From the NCBI GenBank assembly GCA_014529385.2, contig CM043962.1, positions 48,822,098 through 48,886,097 on the forward strand: a stretch of DNA of 64,000 bases. Direction: 5' to 3'. The stretch comes from Adiantum capillus-veneris (taxonomy: Eukaryota; Streptophyta; Polypodiopsida; Polypodiales; Pteridaceae). The stretch's first letter is position 1. Every line of letters begins with the position of its first letter. The position numbers and the translations under genes are program-made. The notes beneath the pieces are model-generated. The model did no database searches and was not told the DNA's origin. It saw only the letters and a list, made by a program, of their open reading frames with translations. Shown here one piece after another: positions 1 to 10,784 of the stretch.

Positions 1-71
1 TAAGTGGTACTATCTTGCTAACTTTGAAAACTCAAATAATAGGTTTACTAACTCATGTATACTCTCTACAG

Positions 72-1387
72 CTTGATCAAAAGTCAACTCCCACCGCACA
101 CCCACACGGAGGTGTTTCTTCTTGATCCACAAATGTCAGTGATTATTAGACAGAAGAACAGTCCGTCTGGGACCTTTGAGAGTTGGTTTCTCTAGTGTGC
201 TATGCTGGAAGTAACTGTCATCATCGTTCCATATGAGAACAACCATCACTGGAGTCTCATATGCCTTGATGTTGACCAACCAGCAGTGTGGGTGTTCAAT
301 TCAATAAAAGGAACCCACCCTGAAATTAGGCTCTAAGTGTTATGTATCAGAAAGTGTTTCTTATAGATATCCATGTAAATTTGAAGCCTCAAGCTAACAT
401 CTTGATACTGCTTTGTGTAGTTGTATAAAGAGGTTGTTGCTTGCCTATGGCAAGCTATGTGGAAGGTATGAACTATACAAGGACCCAATCAAAGATGTAC
501 CTGTCCCAAATCAAACCAATGGAAATTCTTGCGGCTGGAGATGTCTTCTCCATGCAGAATATGTCTTGCAAAGCTACTTTGCATTAAAACCTTTCATGAC
601 TAAGGTAGCCATTTGGCAATGCATTCATTCAGTTTTGGTTTATTTTATACAAGAATTCTCACCATGTGGTCTTTCAATTTTGCAGAGTGCTTTAAAAAAC
701 TACACATATGATTATTTGCAAAGATACCGGGTAAGTTTAATACAACACCTGCTTACTATGTCGAGCCCCAGAGAACCTGAAGATAGCGGCTTGGACGACT
801 GCACAATTGATATGACAATACATGACGTGCCACCACGACAAACCCCTGCATCCGATACAGTGGAATCACAACGGGCCGAGGGGGTCATATCAGCTGAAGA
901 TGAAAGAGCCGAGGATGAGGAAAGGTCAAATGAGCATATGGAAGGTGCTAGTGTACAACCAGAGGGGCTTATGGAGGAGACAATGAAAGAGCCAAGTCAG
1001 CTAGTGGAGGAGCCAAAAGAGCCTATGGATGAAACTCTGCATGAGGAAAGCAGGCCTATGGATGAGCAAAAGGATATGGATGAGGAAAGCAGGCCTAGGG
1101 ATGAGCAAACTGATATGGATGAGGCAAGGATGGATGATGCAAGCCGGTCAACCGAGGCAGAGGAAAAGACCTTGGAGGAAACCTTGAATGAGGCAGAAAA
1201 AGCCATGGGGGAGACCCTTGATGAAGATGTGAATGATGACTATGAAGATGTGAATGATGAAGCTAAAGCAGAGGAGAGCAACAACGACAACAACACTACA
1301 GAGACCCAGTATGGACCCTTGCTACTTGTAGATACGGTTGTTTCGGTAATGTCTATTCAAGTATGGCAAAATATGTTCATCTTCTAA
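72..1387 (+). pseudogene. Ulp1/C48 SUMO-protease-like domain plus acidic linker, probable relic
   Basis: The likely exons begin after the acceptor ctctacag at 71. The frame from 73 shows a C48 pattern: His-Trp in NHHWSLICLDV (catalytic-type His at 247-249), VFNSIKG where the family usually has Asp (Asn at 298-300), then after an intron QTNGNSCG (Gln 512-514, Cys 530-532). Known Ulp1 enzymes cleave SUMO or SUMO-like conjugates with a His-Asp-Cys triad. Further exons are suggested by acceptor ttttgcag near 685 and by donor gtaagt near 730. From about 775 to 1340 the translation is an acidic, Glu/Met/Asp-rich repetitive linker. A TAG at 193-195 interrupts the protease frame unless spliced around. 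An acceptor tttacacag at 1419 could join this to the phosphatase-like part downstream. I infer one gene, now damaged; activity is doubtful given the stop and Asn for Asp. Exon borders are approximate. Confidence 0.6.
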
Positions 1388-1842
1388 CTACTTATATGTA
1401 CTTGTCAACTTTTACACAGGTTGATTATCTTGGACCTCAATGGATTGTTGCTGATGCGCGTGCCTCTCGGTGACACAGAACCCTTTGAGGATTTGCAAAC
1501 GTTTCGGATGGGAACTTGTCGAGTCGTGGTTCGTCCAGGAACCAAGGAATTTATTCAGTTTCTTCTTCCGTGCTTCAGAGTTGCCATATGGTCTTCAATG
1601 CAAAGGCAAAACTTGTCGCCACTAGTTACAATAGTTTGCGGTGTATGCAGTGTTAAGTATGGAGCCTGATTTACCCTTGTAATTTTTTGTGGTAAAAGGA
1701 CACATTTGTAAGGCCCCCATTATGAGGAGAAGCCATCGTGCGTGAAGGAAAATCACCCACCGAAAACCAAAATTTTCACGGACAAGAATCAGGGGTAACT
1801 TTAAAGGCCGGAATATTCCTTTTCGCCGGAATATTATGGCCG

Positions 1843-2006
1843 GCCGGCGGCCGGAAAGTGGTCGGAAAACAACCGGTCGGTTGGTCGGTGGCCGGTAGTC
1901 AATGGCCGATGGCCGGTGGTCGGAAGTCAATGGCCGGTGGCTGGTGGTCGGAAGTCAATGGCCGGTGGCCGGTGGCCGAATTCAATGGCCGGTGGCCGAA
2001 TTCAAA
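1843..2006 (+). repeat. GGCCGGTGG-type minisatellite in the solo LTR
   Basis: Short degenerate units built from ATGGCCGGTGGCCG and GGTCGGAAGTCA recur head to tail through this stretch. It is GC-rich compared with its AT-rich surroundings and lies about 120 bp upstream of the LTR TATA box, so it may act as a U3 enhancer-like array (inference). Confidence 0.75.
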
Positions 2007-2128
2007 AGCGGACTTGTCTTCTCAAGGGCGGACACACATGGGCGGATTGGAGGGTCCGATTTGGACTTATTCGCACAAGGGCGGCTACACATGGCTGTCT
2101 CTCATAAGAGAGGGCAGCCCTTTTGGCC

Positions 2129-2136
2129 TATAAAAG
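2129..2136 (+). promoter_or_regulatory. TATA box of the solo LTR
   Basis: TATAAAAG sits about two-thirds into the LTR, where the U3/R border of a plant LTR promoter is expected. Function is inferred from position and sequence only. Confidence 0.5.
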
Positions 2137-2818
2137 GAGGCCATTTCTACACACATTTGATAGTGTGTGAAGTTGATGCAACAAGGTGAGTGTGAGGTGG
2201 TGAGAGTGAAGCAAGGCGGGAGCTCCATTAAGGGTATAATCCCTTTGTAAACTACTTCTTGTTTCGAAGTACTAAAGCCATTGAGTGGCTGCTTTCCCGT
2301 GGACGTAGCCCACATTGGGTGAACCACGTATATCGTGTGTACTCTCTCTCTCTCTCTCTCTCTCTACTCTATAATCTCGTGTATATAAATCTGTCTCTCT
2401 CCATTAAGTAATCTACTCAATTATCTATTTAGCTACGTCTTATTTCCTAACATGCGGCGCTCACACGTCAGATTTTGCCTTTTTGTATGATCAAAGAAAA
2501 TGTGTTACCGTCGAGGGCCACTACCACCCTAAAAAACCACATTTACCTCTTTTGTACAAACCATTTAGCAAAATCGGTGTACCCTTTGATGGAACTAATA
2601 CACTACTGATTGATGATACTCCTGAAAAGGGAGAACTAAATCCACCGGGAACAACTATCTCACCACCTTCTTTCGAGGGGCATTCCTTTGATTTTTACCT
2701 GGAAGACATTCTGATTCCATACTTACAGAAATTGTATCTCAGTCCATTGTTCACGGACGAGTTTGTACTTTCTAATGAATTAAGATGACTCTTCTATCAT
2801 GTCTTTGTCTTGTCTAAC

Positions 2819-2821
<3 letters not shown>

Positions 2822-2881
<60 letters not shown>
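2822..2881 (+). repeat. (GA)30 microsatellite
   Basis: An uninterrupted GA run of about 60 bp lies in the short gap between the convergent plus-strand phosphatase-like relic (ends 2788) and the minus-strand gene (ends 3007). Confidence 0.95.
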
Positions 2882-2885
<4 letters not shown>

Positions 2886-3006
2886 ACATGCTAAAGAAAT
2901 GTATTTCAAGCACACTTACATTCACAGGGCACAATTGACAAATGAGCTCAAAAAACTTCATGTATTGAAAGTCATTCGTATATACTTGGATTCACAAGAA
3001 TCTCTG

Positions 3007-4464
3007 TTACATTGACACTATTTCAACCCGACCATCCAACTCTTTGCACAAAATATCTTTTTCCCTTCGTCGCATCACCTTACGGCCATCTAGGAAAAAG
3101 GAAAAATCTGATAGGTCCCTATCCATTGACTCTTCAATTATGTCATGCCGCAACTGCAGAAGACTGCATAGCTCCCTTATTGTAACCACCAACATTAGGC
3201 CATGCTCTTTATCAATCACTTCCACATCCACATCAGGATTATCTTCCAAACCTGCAGAAACCTAGTCCATAGGAATGTACTTACCATTGAGCATTTGTGA
3301 TCGCATATACCAAAAGGAGACTAACAGTGATTGGCTCGCAATCATGTACTTGACAACTAGAGTATCAAGCACGACCTCGCACCATAAGCCAATCTCTTCC
3401 TTTACATATCATCCTCTGTCAAGAAGTTTGTCACAGGATGACTGCTGAAATGACTTGCACATGAACATAGTTTTCGTAACACGGATATTGTAGCTATGAA
3501 ACAACTCTATGAAGAGTGCAGCAGGACAAAAGTTTGCAATCCTAACCAGTTTGGTGGGAATAGAGCTATGTAGAGACCTCTGTATATCCTTGTAGAGCTT
3601 ACTTCACATTGCCTCCACCATTGTTTCCTCGGGAACTGGCCAGTAGTCCACAGTGTTCCAATCGGTTGGTAGAGGCAGTTTCACCAACATGCCATTCTTA
3701 TTCCCTGAGCTAAGTTGGTAGAAGTGGTCATTAAAAAATATTCCTTCATCAGCGAGGCTTTTGCTGCTCCTCCCTGAATACTGTAGAGAAGCAATGTGGG
3801 CATGAAAAACAAGGAAGAGGCCTATTATGCACTCCACAGGCTCCCATTGCTCATAAGAAGAGGGATAAACATCTGCAATATATATAAGAAGAGTTAAACT
3901 AAGAGTATCAATAAGTAAAAATGACAAATCTAATGTAGTTGAGCTGTGAAGAATGGAGACATTGCTCATAAGAAGAGGGATAAACGTTGCAAAATATATA
4001 AGAAAAGTTATAATGAGAGTATCAATAAGTGAAATGACAAATCAAATGAAGTTCAGATGTCAAGAGTACTTACAATTACAACGTGGTTGATGTATATCTG
4101 ATACATTTCCACCGTTTGCTATCACGTTTGCTATCACGTCTGGATGGATAAACACATGCTGAACAAGAACATCCTTTACAGATCTTTTGCCGATTTCAAC
4201 TTTGAAATCCAACACTCTGGCCTTCCATGCTGAGCGGTAAACATTGATACCACTAGACCTCTTGGGTCTTCTTGGTTGCATGAGGACCCATGAACATTTG
4301 TTTATCCTTTGTCCAACCCATTGGTTCCCTGCACTTATTGAAGTTGATATTGTAATTGAGGATGTGCTACTACTTGGCCTTCTAGGAAAAGTGCAGCTGT
4401 TGGTTGTTGGTATGAGAGACAGTAAACACCTAGAGCTTCTTGGGCGAGAAGACGTGGAAGCCAT
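3007..4464 (-). pseudogene. Two-exon gene of unknown function with three in-frame stops
   Basis: Exon 1 runs 4464 to 4074 from ATG (MASTSSRPRSS). It is Ser/Arg-rich at the start, then holds a more globular stretch (INVYRSAWKARVLDFKVEIG, VFIHPDVIANVI). A donor GTAAGT at 4073 and an acceptor TGCAG at 3873 splice in frame (T|AT). Exon 2, 3872 to 3007, is one continuous frame broken by TGA at 3604-3606, TGA at 3409-3411 and TAG at 3262-3264, with no frameshift. It contains SSYEQWEPVECIIGLFLVF, NGMLVKLPLPTDWNTVDYW, ALFIELFHSYNIRV and a C-terminal FSFFLDGRKVMRRREKDIL segment that vaguely recalls a ubiquitin-like strand pattern (weak). I do not recognise the family. The preserved frame suggests recent loss. 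The stops could also mean an unrecognised exon structure. Confidence 0.5.
3846..4073 (-). repeat. 115-bp tandem duplication inside the intron of the minus-strand gene
   Basis: The stretch starting at 3846 (attgctcataagaagaggga) recurs from 3961 with the same order of motifs (agagtatcaataagt, atgacaaatc). The first copy covers the intron 3' end and the first bases of exon 2. In the second copy the acceptor AG has become AA (gttgcaa on the plus strand), so only one acceptor remains usable. Confidence 0.85.
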
Positions 4465-4818
4465 AGCTCTCAGAGAAAAGCTTTAGTGGAGGGAGATTAA
4501 CTTTGAAAGCATTCTAATGGAGGGAAAGTGTTTTAGAATTCCAATATCTTGTGCGGGCTTAATGGTCACCCTCCAGCACGTTAATGACCATAAGAGAATA
4601 TTAGCAGTGGGACCACTGGCAAGCACCTAACAGCTCGGTAAAAGCAAGGAAATTACGATGCCACAATCCTAGATTCGTGAAAGTTTTTAGGCTATTTTCC
4701 TATTTTTTGAGTCTTTCCACGTACTTTCCTACGTAACGTAGCCCTCCTGCTCATTGGACGCGCTCTATTTTTCTCTCTCTTCATATGGCCCTCCAAATGA
4801 CCTCCAAAATTTCCTAAT
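4465..4818. other. No gene seen; upstream of the minus-strand gene
   Basis: AT-rich single-copy-looking DNA. It would contain the promoter of the minus-strand gene, but I see no clear TATA element at a convincing distance. It ends abruptly where the truncated gypsy LTR starts. Confidence 0.5.
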
Positions 4819-5448
4819 GCTTGTGAGAAGGGAGGCCTACACCAGCAACTCTTGGCTTGGTGATGCAAATACAACCAAGAGCCAAGCTTCAATGCATGCT
4901 CATCTCCTCTACCATGCTAATTACTAAGCTAAGCTATGCTAATATGAGTGATTATGTGAGGAGATGTACATCTTTCTCGTAAGACTACTCCTTCTTCCTC
5001 TCAATCTACTCTCATACCCTGCTATCTCTCACCATCTTCGAAGGTGTGTGAGGTCTTGGGTCTGAGACCGGAGAGAATTGATGTTGTGTTTGATAAGTGT
5101 TTTGCTTAGTGCATGAAGCTTTCATCTTCATTGCACTAGCTAGTCTTGAAGGAACACAAAGAATTGTATTGTACAATGTCTCTCTTGATGGGAGAAACCA
5201 TGATACAAAGCCTTTTGGAGGGGAGACCGGCTCCATGCAAATCCGGTCCTCAACTATTGTCAATAGCTTAATTTCTCTCTCTTTTGAAAGTATTGTTCAT
5301 GCTATCTAACTAGGTGGTATGCTTTTTTTGTTGCTCTCTCCACCCAAGCACTCTTGTAATTATCATTAGGAATCTATTCTAATGAAATGCCCACTATGTT
5401 CATGCTAATTTCCGCTACACACAAGTTTTTAGGCCATTAAATGTTACA
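4819..5448 (+). repeat. Truncated 5' LTR of the gypsy element
   Basis: Matches 12101-12727 closely from gcttgtgaga onward and ends TTACA just before the PBS. Sequence left of 4819 has no match in the 3' LTR, so about 960 bp of LTR is missing. Confidence 0.9.
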
Positions 5449-5449
5449 T

Positions 5450-5461
5450 TGGTATCAAAGC
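5450..5461 (+). other. Primer binding site, initiator Met-tRNA type
   Basis: TGGTATCAAAGC lies 1 bp after the LTR end. It differs by one base from TGGTATCAGAGC, the usual complement of the plant initiator Met-tRNA 3' end. Confidence 0.9.
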
Positions 5462-5852
5462 ACAAGGTTTCTCTTTTCTTGCTCAAGAAGGGAGGTCCTT
5501 AAGCTAGCTATAAATGGTTGGTATTATTAATTGCTTGTGAGTAAGTAGAATAGGGATTTTTCAGCCTTGCAGTGCACCTGCCTTCGTGCAGCTAACGGGG
5601 CATCACAGTCGAGAGCTATGGAGTCCTATGGGGCTTGCCTACGACTTAACCACTATTGAGCTATTAGAAGCTTGACAGGAGCCGGTGTTGTTTTGGTGTT
5701 GAACGACCCTCTCTTCTATTCCTTGCAATTAATGGTATTCGAGCCACGGGTACAGTAGCTTGAGTGCTTTTTCTAAAGGGGTAAAGAGGAGTAGCAACTA
5801 GGGCTTGAAGTGCCAAAGTACCCTAAAAAGTTTACACCTAATATTTGTTAGA

Positions 5853-7517
5853 ATGGCTGACAATAGTAAAGAGAGTGAAATGAATGTTGATAACTTTGAT
5901 TTTGCTAATGAGCAAGTTACTAATGATGCCTTGATGCTTGTTAACTATCTTGTTTCTAGGCTTCAACAAGCCATGGGCAATCCATCTCTCCAAAGTGAAG
6001 TGCAACGGAAGCTCCGTGCTCATGGGATTCTCCAAGGTCACCCCCATGACAAGAGAACACCTAGGAAGCCTCCTTGTGAGACTTCCAAAAGAGGTCTCTC
6101 TCTGATTCGGGAAGAAGAAGAGAATCCATACGAAGGGCTCAAGAATTTACTTCTTGATGATGCATCTCCTTCTCAAAGGAGAACTCAAGAGCCTCCACTG
6201 AAGGAACGAGAAAGAAGTGAGTCTCCCGCCACCTCGGTGGAGATGGCTCCACAAAGACGGCGGGATAAACGCTCTCCATCACCTCCAAAACGGAGAAGAC
6301 CATCGCAGCCTTCTCCACACCATAATTCAAAGAGGGATGACAAAAGGCAAGAGAAGAAAAAGGCGAGAAAGAGGACACCCTCTTCTCCATCTTCTTCATC
6401 CTCTTCCTCTTATGAAAGTGATGGCGAAGACGATGAAGATCAATACAAGAAAAAGGCAAGAAAGAGTTCACCCTCTTCTCCACCTTCCTCAAATTCTTCA
6501 CCTTCTGAAGAAAGTGATGGTGCAACCTTTGAACCATCAAAAAGAAGAGGCCATAGGAAATCCTATGCCGCATGGAAGAGGTCGTCCAAGCTGAAGAAGT
6601 TCAAAGAGGGAGGGAAGAGCATCTCTTTCCTTACCTATGATGGTACCTTTGGTGCTACGGACAAATTCTTGGCCTTTATCCAACAATTTGATGTGGCGTT
6701 CGGGGATGAGGGCTTCACGGAGTCCTCTAAGCTACGCCATGTAGCTATGCATTTTCAAAAGTCCGCCAGACAATGGTGATCTAGCCTACGAACCAATGGT
6801 GAAGCTCTGCAAACATGGAAAGCTTTAAGAGCTTCCATTATGAAGCAGTTTTTGGCCACCGATGCCAAAGAAAAAGTACTCACCGAATGGTGAAGCTTAA
6901 AGCTCTCTCCCTATGAATCCATCCACAAATATGTAGACAAGTTTTGGGACCTACCACTTAAAGCCACTGTCTTCAAAAAGCTGGATTTTGGAGAGCAAAA
7001 GCAACAATTTTGTGCAGGCTTAACCGAAGAAATGGTGAAGTATGTCAACTCCCAAAGGCCACGTACCATATCGGTGGTAATACACCATACTATGGTGGCC
7101 TCTCGAATCAATTTTCAAACGGGGGCTAAAAGAAATAATAAGCCCACGGAGAACAAGGGTTCCAACGAGCCTAAGGGGAAGGACAATGTCCAAAAGTCTC
7201 CTAAGGGCAACTCCAACAAAGCTAAAGAGAAGGGAGTTTACAAAGGTAAAACCAAACTCTCTCCTGAAGATCTTGAGCGTTATCGCAAGGATAACCGGTG
7301 TTTCAAGTGCGGTAAACAAGGGCATGCGTACCGCGCTTGTCCCCAAAAGAATAACCACCAAGATCCTCCTAGAGCTACCTTGGTTGAAATCCAAGAGGAG
7401 GAGACTCACCAAACTCACCACAAAGGATCTCCTCTATGCCATGCTTGGGGAAAGGTAAGAGAACATGATGCTTTTATTCTCTTTGACCCTGGTTCTACTC
7501 ACAATTTTATATCATAG
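5853..7517 (+). pseudogene. Gypsy gag and start of protease, two internal TGA stops
   Basis: ATG at 5853 (MADNSKESEMN). The N-terminal half holds a basic Ser/Pro/Arg/Lys region with an internal duplication (KKARKRTPSSPSSS and KKKARKSSPSSPPSS, roughly residues 170-240). A capsid-like part follows, with QWxSSLRTNGEALQTWKAL and SPYESIHKYVDKFWDLP, then the zinc knuckle CFKCGKQGHAYRAC near 7300. The protease begins at FDPGSTHNFIS near 7485, with Pro where DSG/DTG is usual. TGA at 6777-6779 and 6891-6893 lie in one frame with the rest. At 7515-7517 a TAG and frame change suggest loss of one base in the protease. Gag packages RNA in cytoplasmic particles; this copy cannot make it intact. Confidence 0.85.
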
Positions 7518-7519
7518 AG

Positions 7520-8092
7520 TTGGCCACCAAGCTAGGCATACAAGCCTATGAGATGGGAGATGTTCTACCCGCAGACAGTGCTTTCAAGGGGCAAGAAGCT
7601 TCAGTCACGCCCTTAATCGGGAAATTGAGGCTTCATGTCCAAATCTATGTGGACAAAGAGGACTTCTTTATCTCTCCTCTCAAGCATAAGGATGTAATCC
7701 TAGGGGTACCATGGTTTGATCGCCTGGCTGCCAATGTTAAATTCCCTGAAAGGAGAATTTCCTTTAAGTTCAGGGAAAAAGACATGTATATAGATGCTAA
7801 GGAAATGGGTAACACAATCCCCATTGTACATACACCAGCTTTCAACAAGTCAATAAAGAGCTCTATTTTTATGTACATGATTTTTGTTAAAGATTCTCAA
7901 AATGAACCTAATGCTTTAACAAAAGAAAATAAAAGCAACCAAAAGGAATTAGAGTTATCAATTTTCTCAAGGGATTTCAAGATGTTTTTATTGACGACAT
8001 CCCTTGTGAGCTACCTCCTAAACGAGGTAATGATGACCATGCAATTGAACTTCTTCCAGGAAGTTCACCGCCTAACAAACCTCCTTATATAG
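7520..8092 (+). pseudogene. C-terminal part of gypsy protease and linker to RT
   Basis: Continues the protease in another frame (ATKLGIQAYEM, then HKDVILGVPWFDRLAANVKF, the usual flap/C-terminal ILG-x-PW segment of plant gypsy retropepsins). It then frameshifts again into the RT frame near 8090. Not an independent gene. Confidence 0.75.
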
Positions 8093-8118
8093 TTTCTCAA
8101 GCTCAACAAGAGGAGATT

Positions 8119-9369
8119 ATGCAGCAAGTGCATGAGTTAGTTGAGAAGGGCATGGTTAGGCCTAGCTCATCTCCATTTTGCTCACCTGTGCTATTAGTGC
8201 AAAAGAAACACGGCACATATCGCATGTGTGTCGACTATAGAGCACTAAATAGGATCACTATCAAGAATATGTTTCCCGTTCCACAGGTAGAAGACCTATT
8301 TGATAATCTACAAGGATCAACCTACTTCAGTAGGATTGACCTAAAAAGTGGCTATCATCAAATAAGGATAGTTGATCAAGACATTGTAAAGACCGCATTT
8401 CGCACCACATTTGGTCTTTACGAATACATTGTCATGATTTTTGGCTGGACCAATGCACCAACCACATTCAACCGCTTGATGGAGAAGCTGTTTAGGCCTC
8501 ATCAAACCTTCACTGGAGTGTTCTTTGATGATATTATCATCTACTCTAATTCATTAGACGAACACAAGCAACACCTCCAGGTAATATTTCAAGTTTTAAG
8601 AGAGAATAAACTTTATGTAAATCAAAAGAAAAGTGAATTTTTCTTGCAAGAGATTCAGTATTTAGGTCACATTATCTCTCAAGATGGAATCCAAATGGAT
8701 CCATCAAAGTTAGAGGTAATAAAAGGATGGCCTAAACCAAAGAATCTTCATGAACTAAGAAGCTTTATAGGTATGTGTGCATACTATAGACGCTTCATAG
8801 AAAAGTTCTCACAAATTGCGGGACCATTACATGACCTAACAAAGAAAAACGTTAGGTATACATGGTCTGCTAAGGAGAACAATGCTTTCAAAAAGCTTAA
8901 AGAAAAGCTTATCTCTCAACCTGTGCTTACATTACCGGATCTCTCAAAACCATTTGAGGTCCAATGTGATGCTTGTGGTTATTGCCTTGGAGCTGTTTTG
9001 CTTCAAGAAGGGCACACCATAGGCTATGAAAGTCGAAGGCTCGACCCTGTTGAGCAAGCTCTAGGCATATATGAAAAGGAACTCCTTGCAGTTCTACATG
9101 CCTTAGACTCATGGAAGCACTATTTGGGGACTCCTTTCATTCTGCGAACGGATCACCAAAGTCTTAAGTACTTCATGACGCAGACCAAGCTCTCCGACAA
9201 GAAAATGAGGTGGGCAAATTTCCTTTCGCAATTTCATTTTCATATTGCTCACATTGCTGGCAAGCATAATCAAGTAGCACATGCACTCTCAAGACGGTCG
9301 AGAGTAAATGTGGTTTCCATAGCAACTCACAATGATCTATCTTCAATGATAGATGAGTATGCTAATTGA
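8119..9369 (+). pseudogene. Gypsy reverse transcriptase and RNase H
   Basis: RT motifs in order: SSSPFCSPVLLVQKKHGTYR, MCVDYRALNRIT, RIDLKSGYHQIRI, TFGLYEYIVMIFGWTNAPTTF and active site VFFDDIIIYS (FFDD is common in plant gypsy RT). RNase H follows: FEVQCDACGYCLGAVL, YEKELLAVLHAL, LRTDHQSLKYF and a terminal VAHALSRR. In the last motif the family normally has VADALSRR, so a catalytic-type Asp is His here. MIFGW replaces the usual MPFGL. The 416-residue frame has no stop until 9367, where it shifts to the integrase frame. It would copy RNA into DNA in the particle; the RNase H change argues this copy is dead. Confidence 0.9.
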
Positions 9370-10784
9370 TCCCGATTTTAGAGATGTGATTTCAGCCCTT
9401 GCATTAGGGAAGAAAGAAGAACCATTTAATTTACAAGATGGTTATGTTCTCTATGGCAATAGACTATGCGTTACTAGCTCACTACGTGAGAAAGTAATGT
9501 ATGAATCTCATGCTCCTCCTTATGCGGGGCATAGAGGGATTCAGTCTACCGTAAAGGGAATTGAAACATATTTCTATTGGTCTACCATGAAAGTGAACAT
9601 ACAAGAGTATGTTTCTAAATGTGTGGTATGCCAAAAGACAAAATTTGATAGAGGGAAGCAACCTGGATTTCTTCAACCCTTGCCAATCCCTAATTCACCA
9701 TGGGAGAGCATATCCATGGATTGCCTAAGTCTATCCATGGGAATACGGGAATATGGACGATAGTAGACAAGTTCAGTAAACAAGCTCATTTTATACCTGT
9801 CAAAAAGACTATCAAAGCCCATCAAATGGCAACCCTCTTCATTTCAAAAATTTTCAAGTACCATGGCTTGCCAATGTCCATAGTGTTGGATAGAGATCCT
9901 AGAATGACCAGTAATTTCTGGAAGGATCTCTTTGAGAATTTTGGGATAAGGCTAAACTTCTCTTCAGCCTATCATTCACAAACGGATGGCCAAAGTGAAA
10001 TAGCTAACCTAACAATTCTCAATCTACTAAAATCCTATGTAACGGAAGTAGATCAAAGATCCCAATGGGAGAAGTACTTATCCTTAGTGGAGGATGCTTA
10101 CAATAACAATGTACATACTTCCACAGGAAAAGCACCTTTCGAGGTAATTGAGGGAAGATCAAAAAGTCCCTTTCTACTTAAGGTACATGGGAAGATCTTC
10201 GCTGCAGATGAGTATAGCCGAGACCTACAAGAATCTTTTCAAAAGATTAAGGATGCTATCTCTATCTCACAACAAAGGCAAAAGGCTGCTGCTGACAAGC
10301 ACAGAAGAGCCCAAGCCCTTAAAGAAAATGATTGGGTCTTATTAAAATTTCCCAAGGCTTGATTAAGGCACACGACGGGCAAAAATCCTACGGGACACCA
10401 AAAGTACTATGCTAAACTAGCAAAAAGGTACTATGGTCCCTTCCAGATTCTTAGGCCAATCAATGAGATGGCCTATCAACTCAAGTTGCCCAATCATTGG
10501 CTCATACACAATGCTTTCCATGTGAGCCTATTAAAGCCTTAAAAAGGAGAGCCACCTCAAGAACCAACTACTGAAGACCCACCGGAGATTGAGGACCAAG
10601 AAGAGGTGCTGTAGCCCGAGTCCATTCTCCGACATGAAGACAAGGTACTAAGAGGTGCTAAGACTATCCGACAATATCTTATTAAGTTTAAGAATTATCC
10701 TTTTGAAGATGCTAGATGGATGGAAAACATACAATTAAAGGATAACCTAAACCTTGTCAATGCTTACAATGCTTCCCAAGAGTA
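9353..10784 (+). pseudogene. Gypsy integrase with C-terminal chromodomain
   Basis: The first frame (9353-9763) has the HHCC zinc module (HAPPYAGHRG, CVVCQKTK) and the first core Asp in SMDCLSLS. A frameshift near 9750 leads to 9700-10362, with GNTGIWTIVDKFSKQAHFIP, VLDRDPRMTSNFW (second Asp) and HSQTDGQSEIANLT (Glu). The same frame continues past TGA 10360-10362 through YYGPFQIL and [14 protein letters not shown] near 10540 and TAG near 10612, into a chromodomain-like ILRHEDKVLRGAKTIRQYLI and FEDARWMENIQL, ending at TAA 10784. Chromodomains in chromoviruses bias integration toward certain histone marks. At least three stops and one frameshift make it non-functional. Confidence 0.88.

Larger units (their letters stand above)
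1642..2452 (+). mobile_element. Solo LTR of a copia-type retrotransposon
   Basis: It begins TGTATGCAG and ends CCTAACA, with the 5-bp target duplication TGCGG at 1637-1641 and 2453-2457. It has a promoter-like TATAAAAG at 2129-2136 and a U5-like stretch with the phrase CCGTGGACGTAGCCCACATT followed by GAACCACGTATAT, typical of plant copia LTRs, then CT tracts. No internal domain is present, so LTR-LTR recombination is inferred. It lies inside a phosphatase-like exon. Its TATA box points the same way as the host gene. Confidence 0.9.
1420..2788 (+). pseudogene. FCP1/NIF-type HAD phosphatase-like domain split by a solo LTR
   Basis: The frame opens after the acceptor at 1419 with ILDLNGLLL: nucleophile-type Asp at 1433-1435, and Asn at 1439-1441 where most HAD phosphatases have a second Asp. 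A D-x-N-G-L variant occurs in a plant branch of the FCP1-homology family. It continues with VRPGTKEFIQFLLP and VAIWSSM. After an interruption the same reading frame resumes at 2458 and reaches LLIDDTPEK (Asp-Asp at 2612-2617), the conserved second half of the FCP1 fold, ending at 2788. The intervening 1642-2452 is a solo LTR with TGCGG on both sides. LTR plus one duplication is 816 bp, a multiple of three, so the frame agrees across it, but the LTR carries stops. The exon was therefore broken by insertion. Probably the C-terminal half of the same gene as the protease-like part. Substrate unknown. Confidence 0.7.

Noticed and set aside
3007..3249. Separate 80-residue gene on the minus strand
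   Set aside because: It is in frame with the preceding 620 bp of exon 2 and separated only by a TAG at 3262, so it is treated as the C-terminus of that gene.
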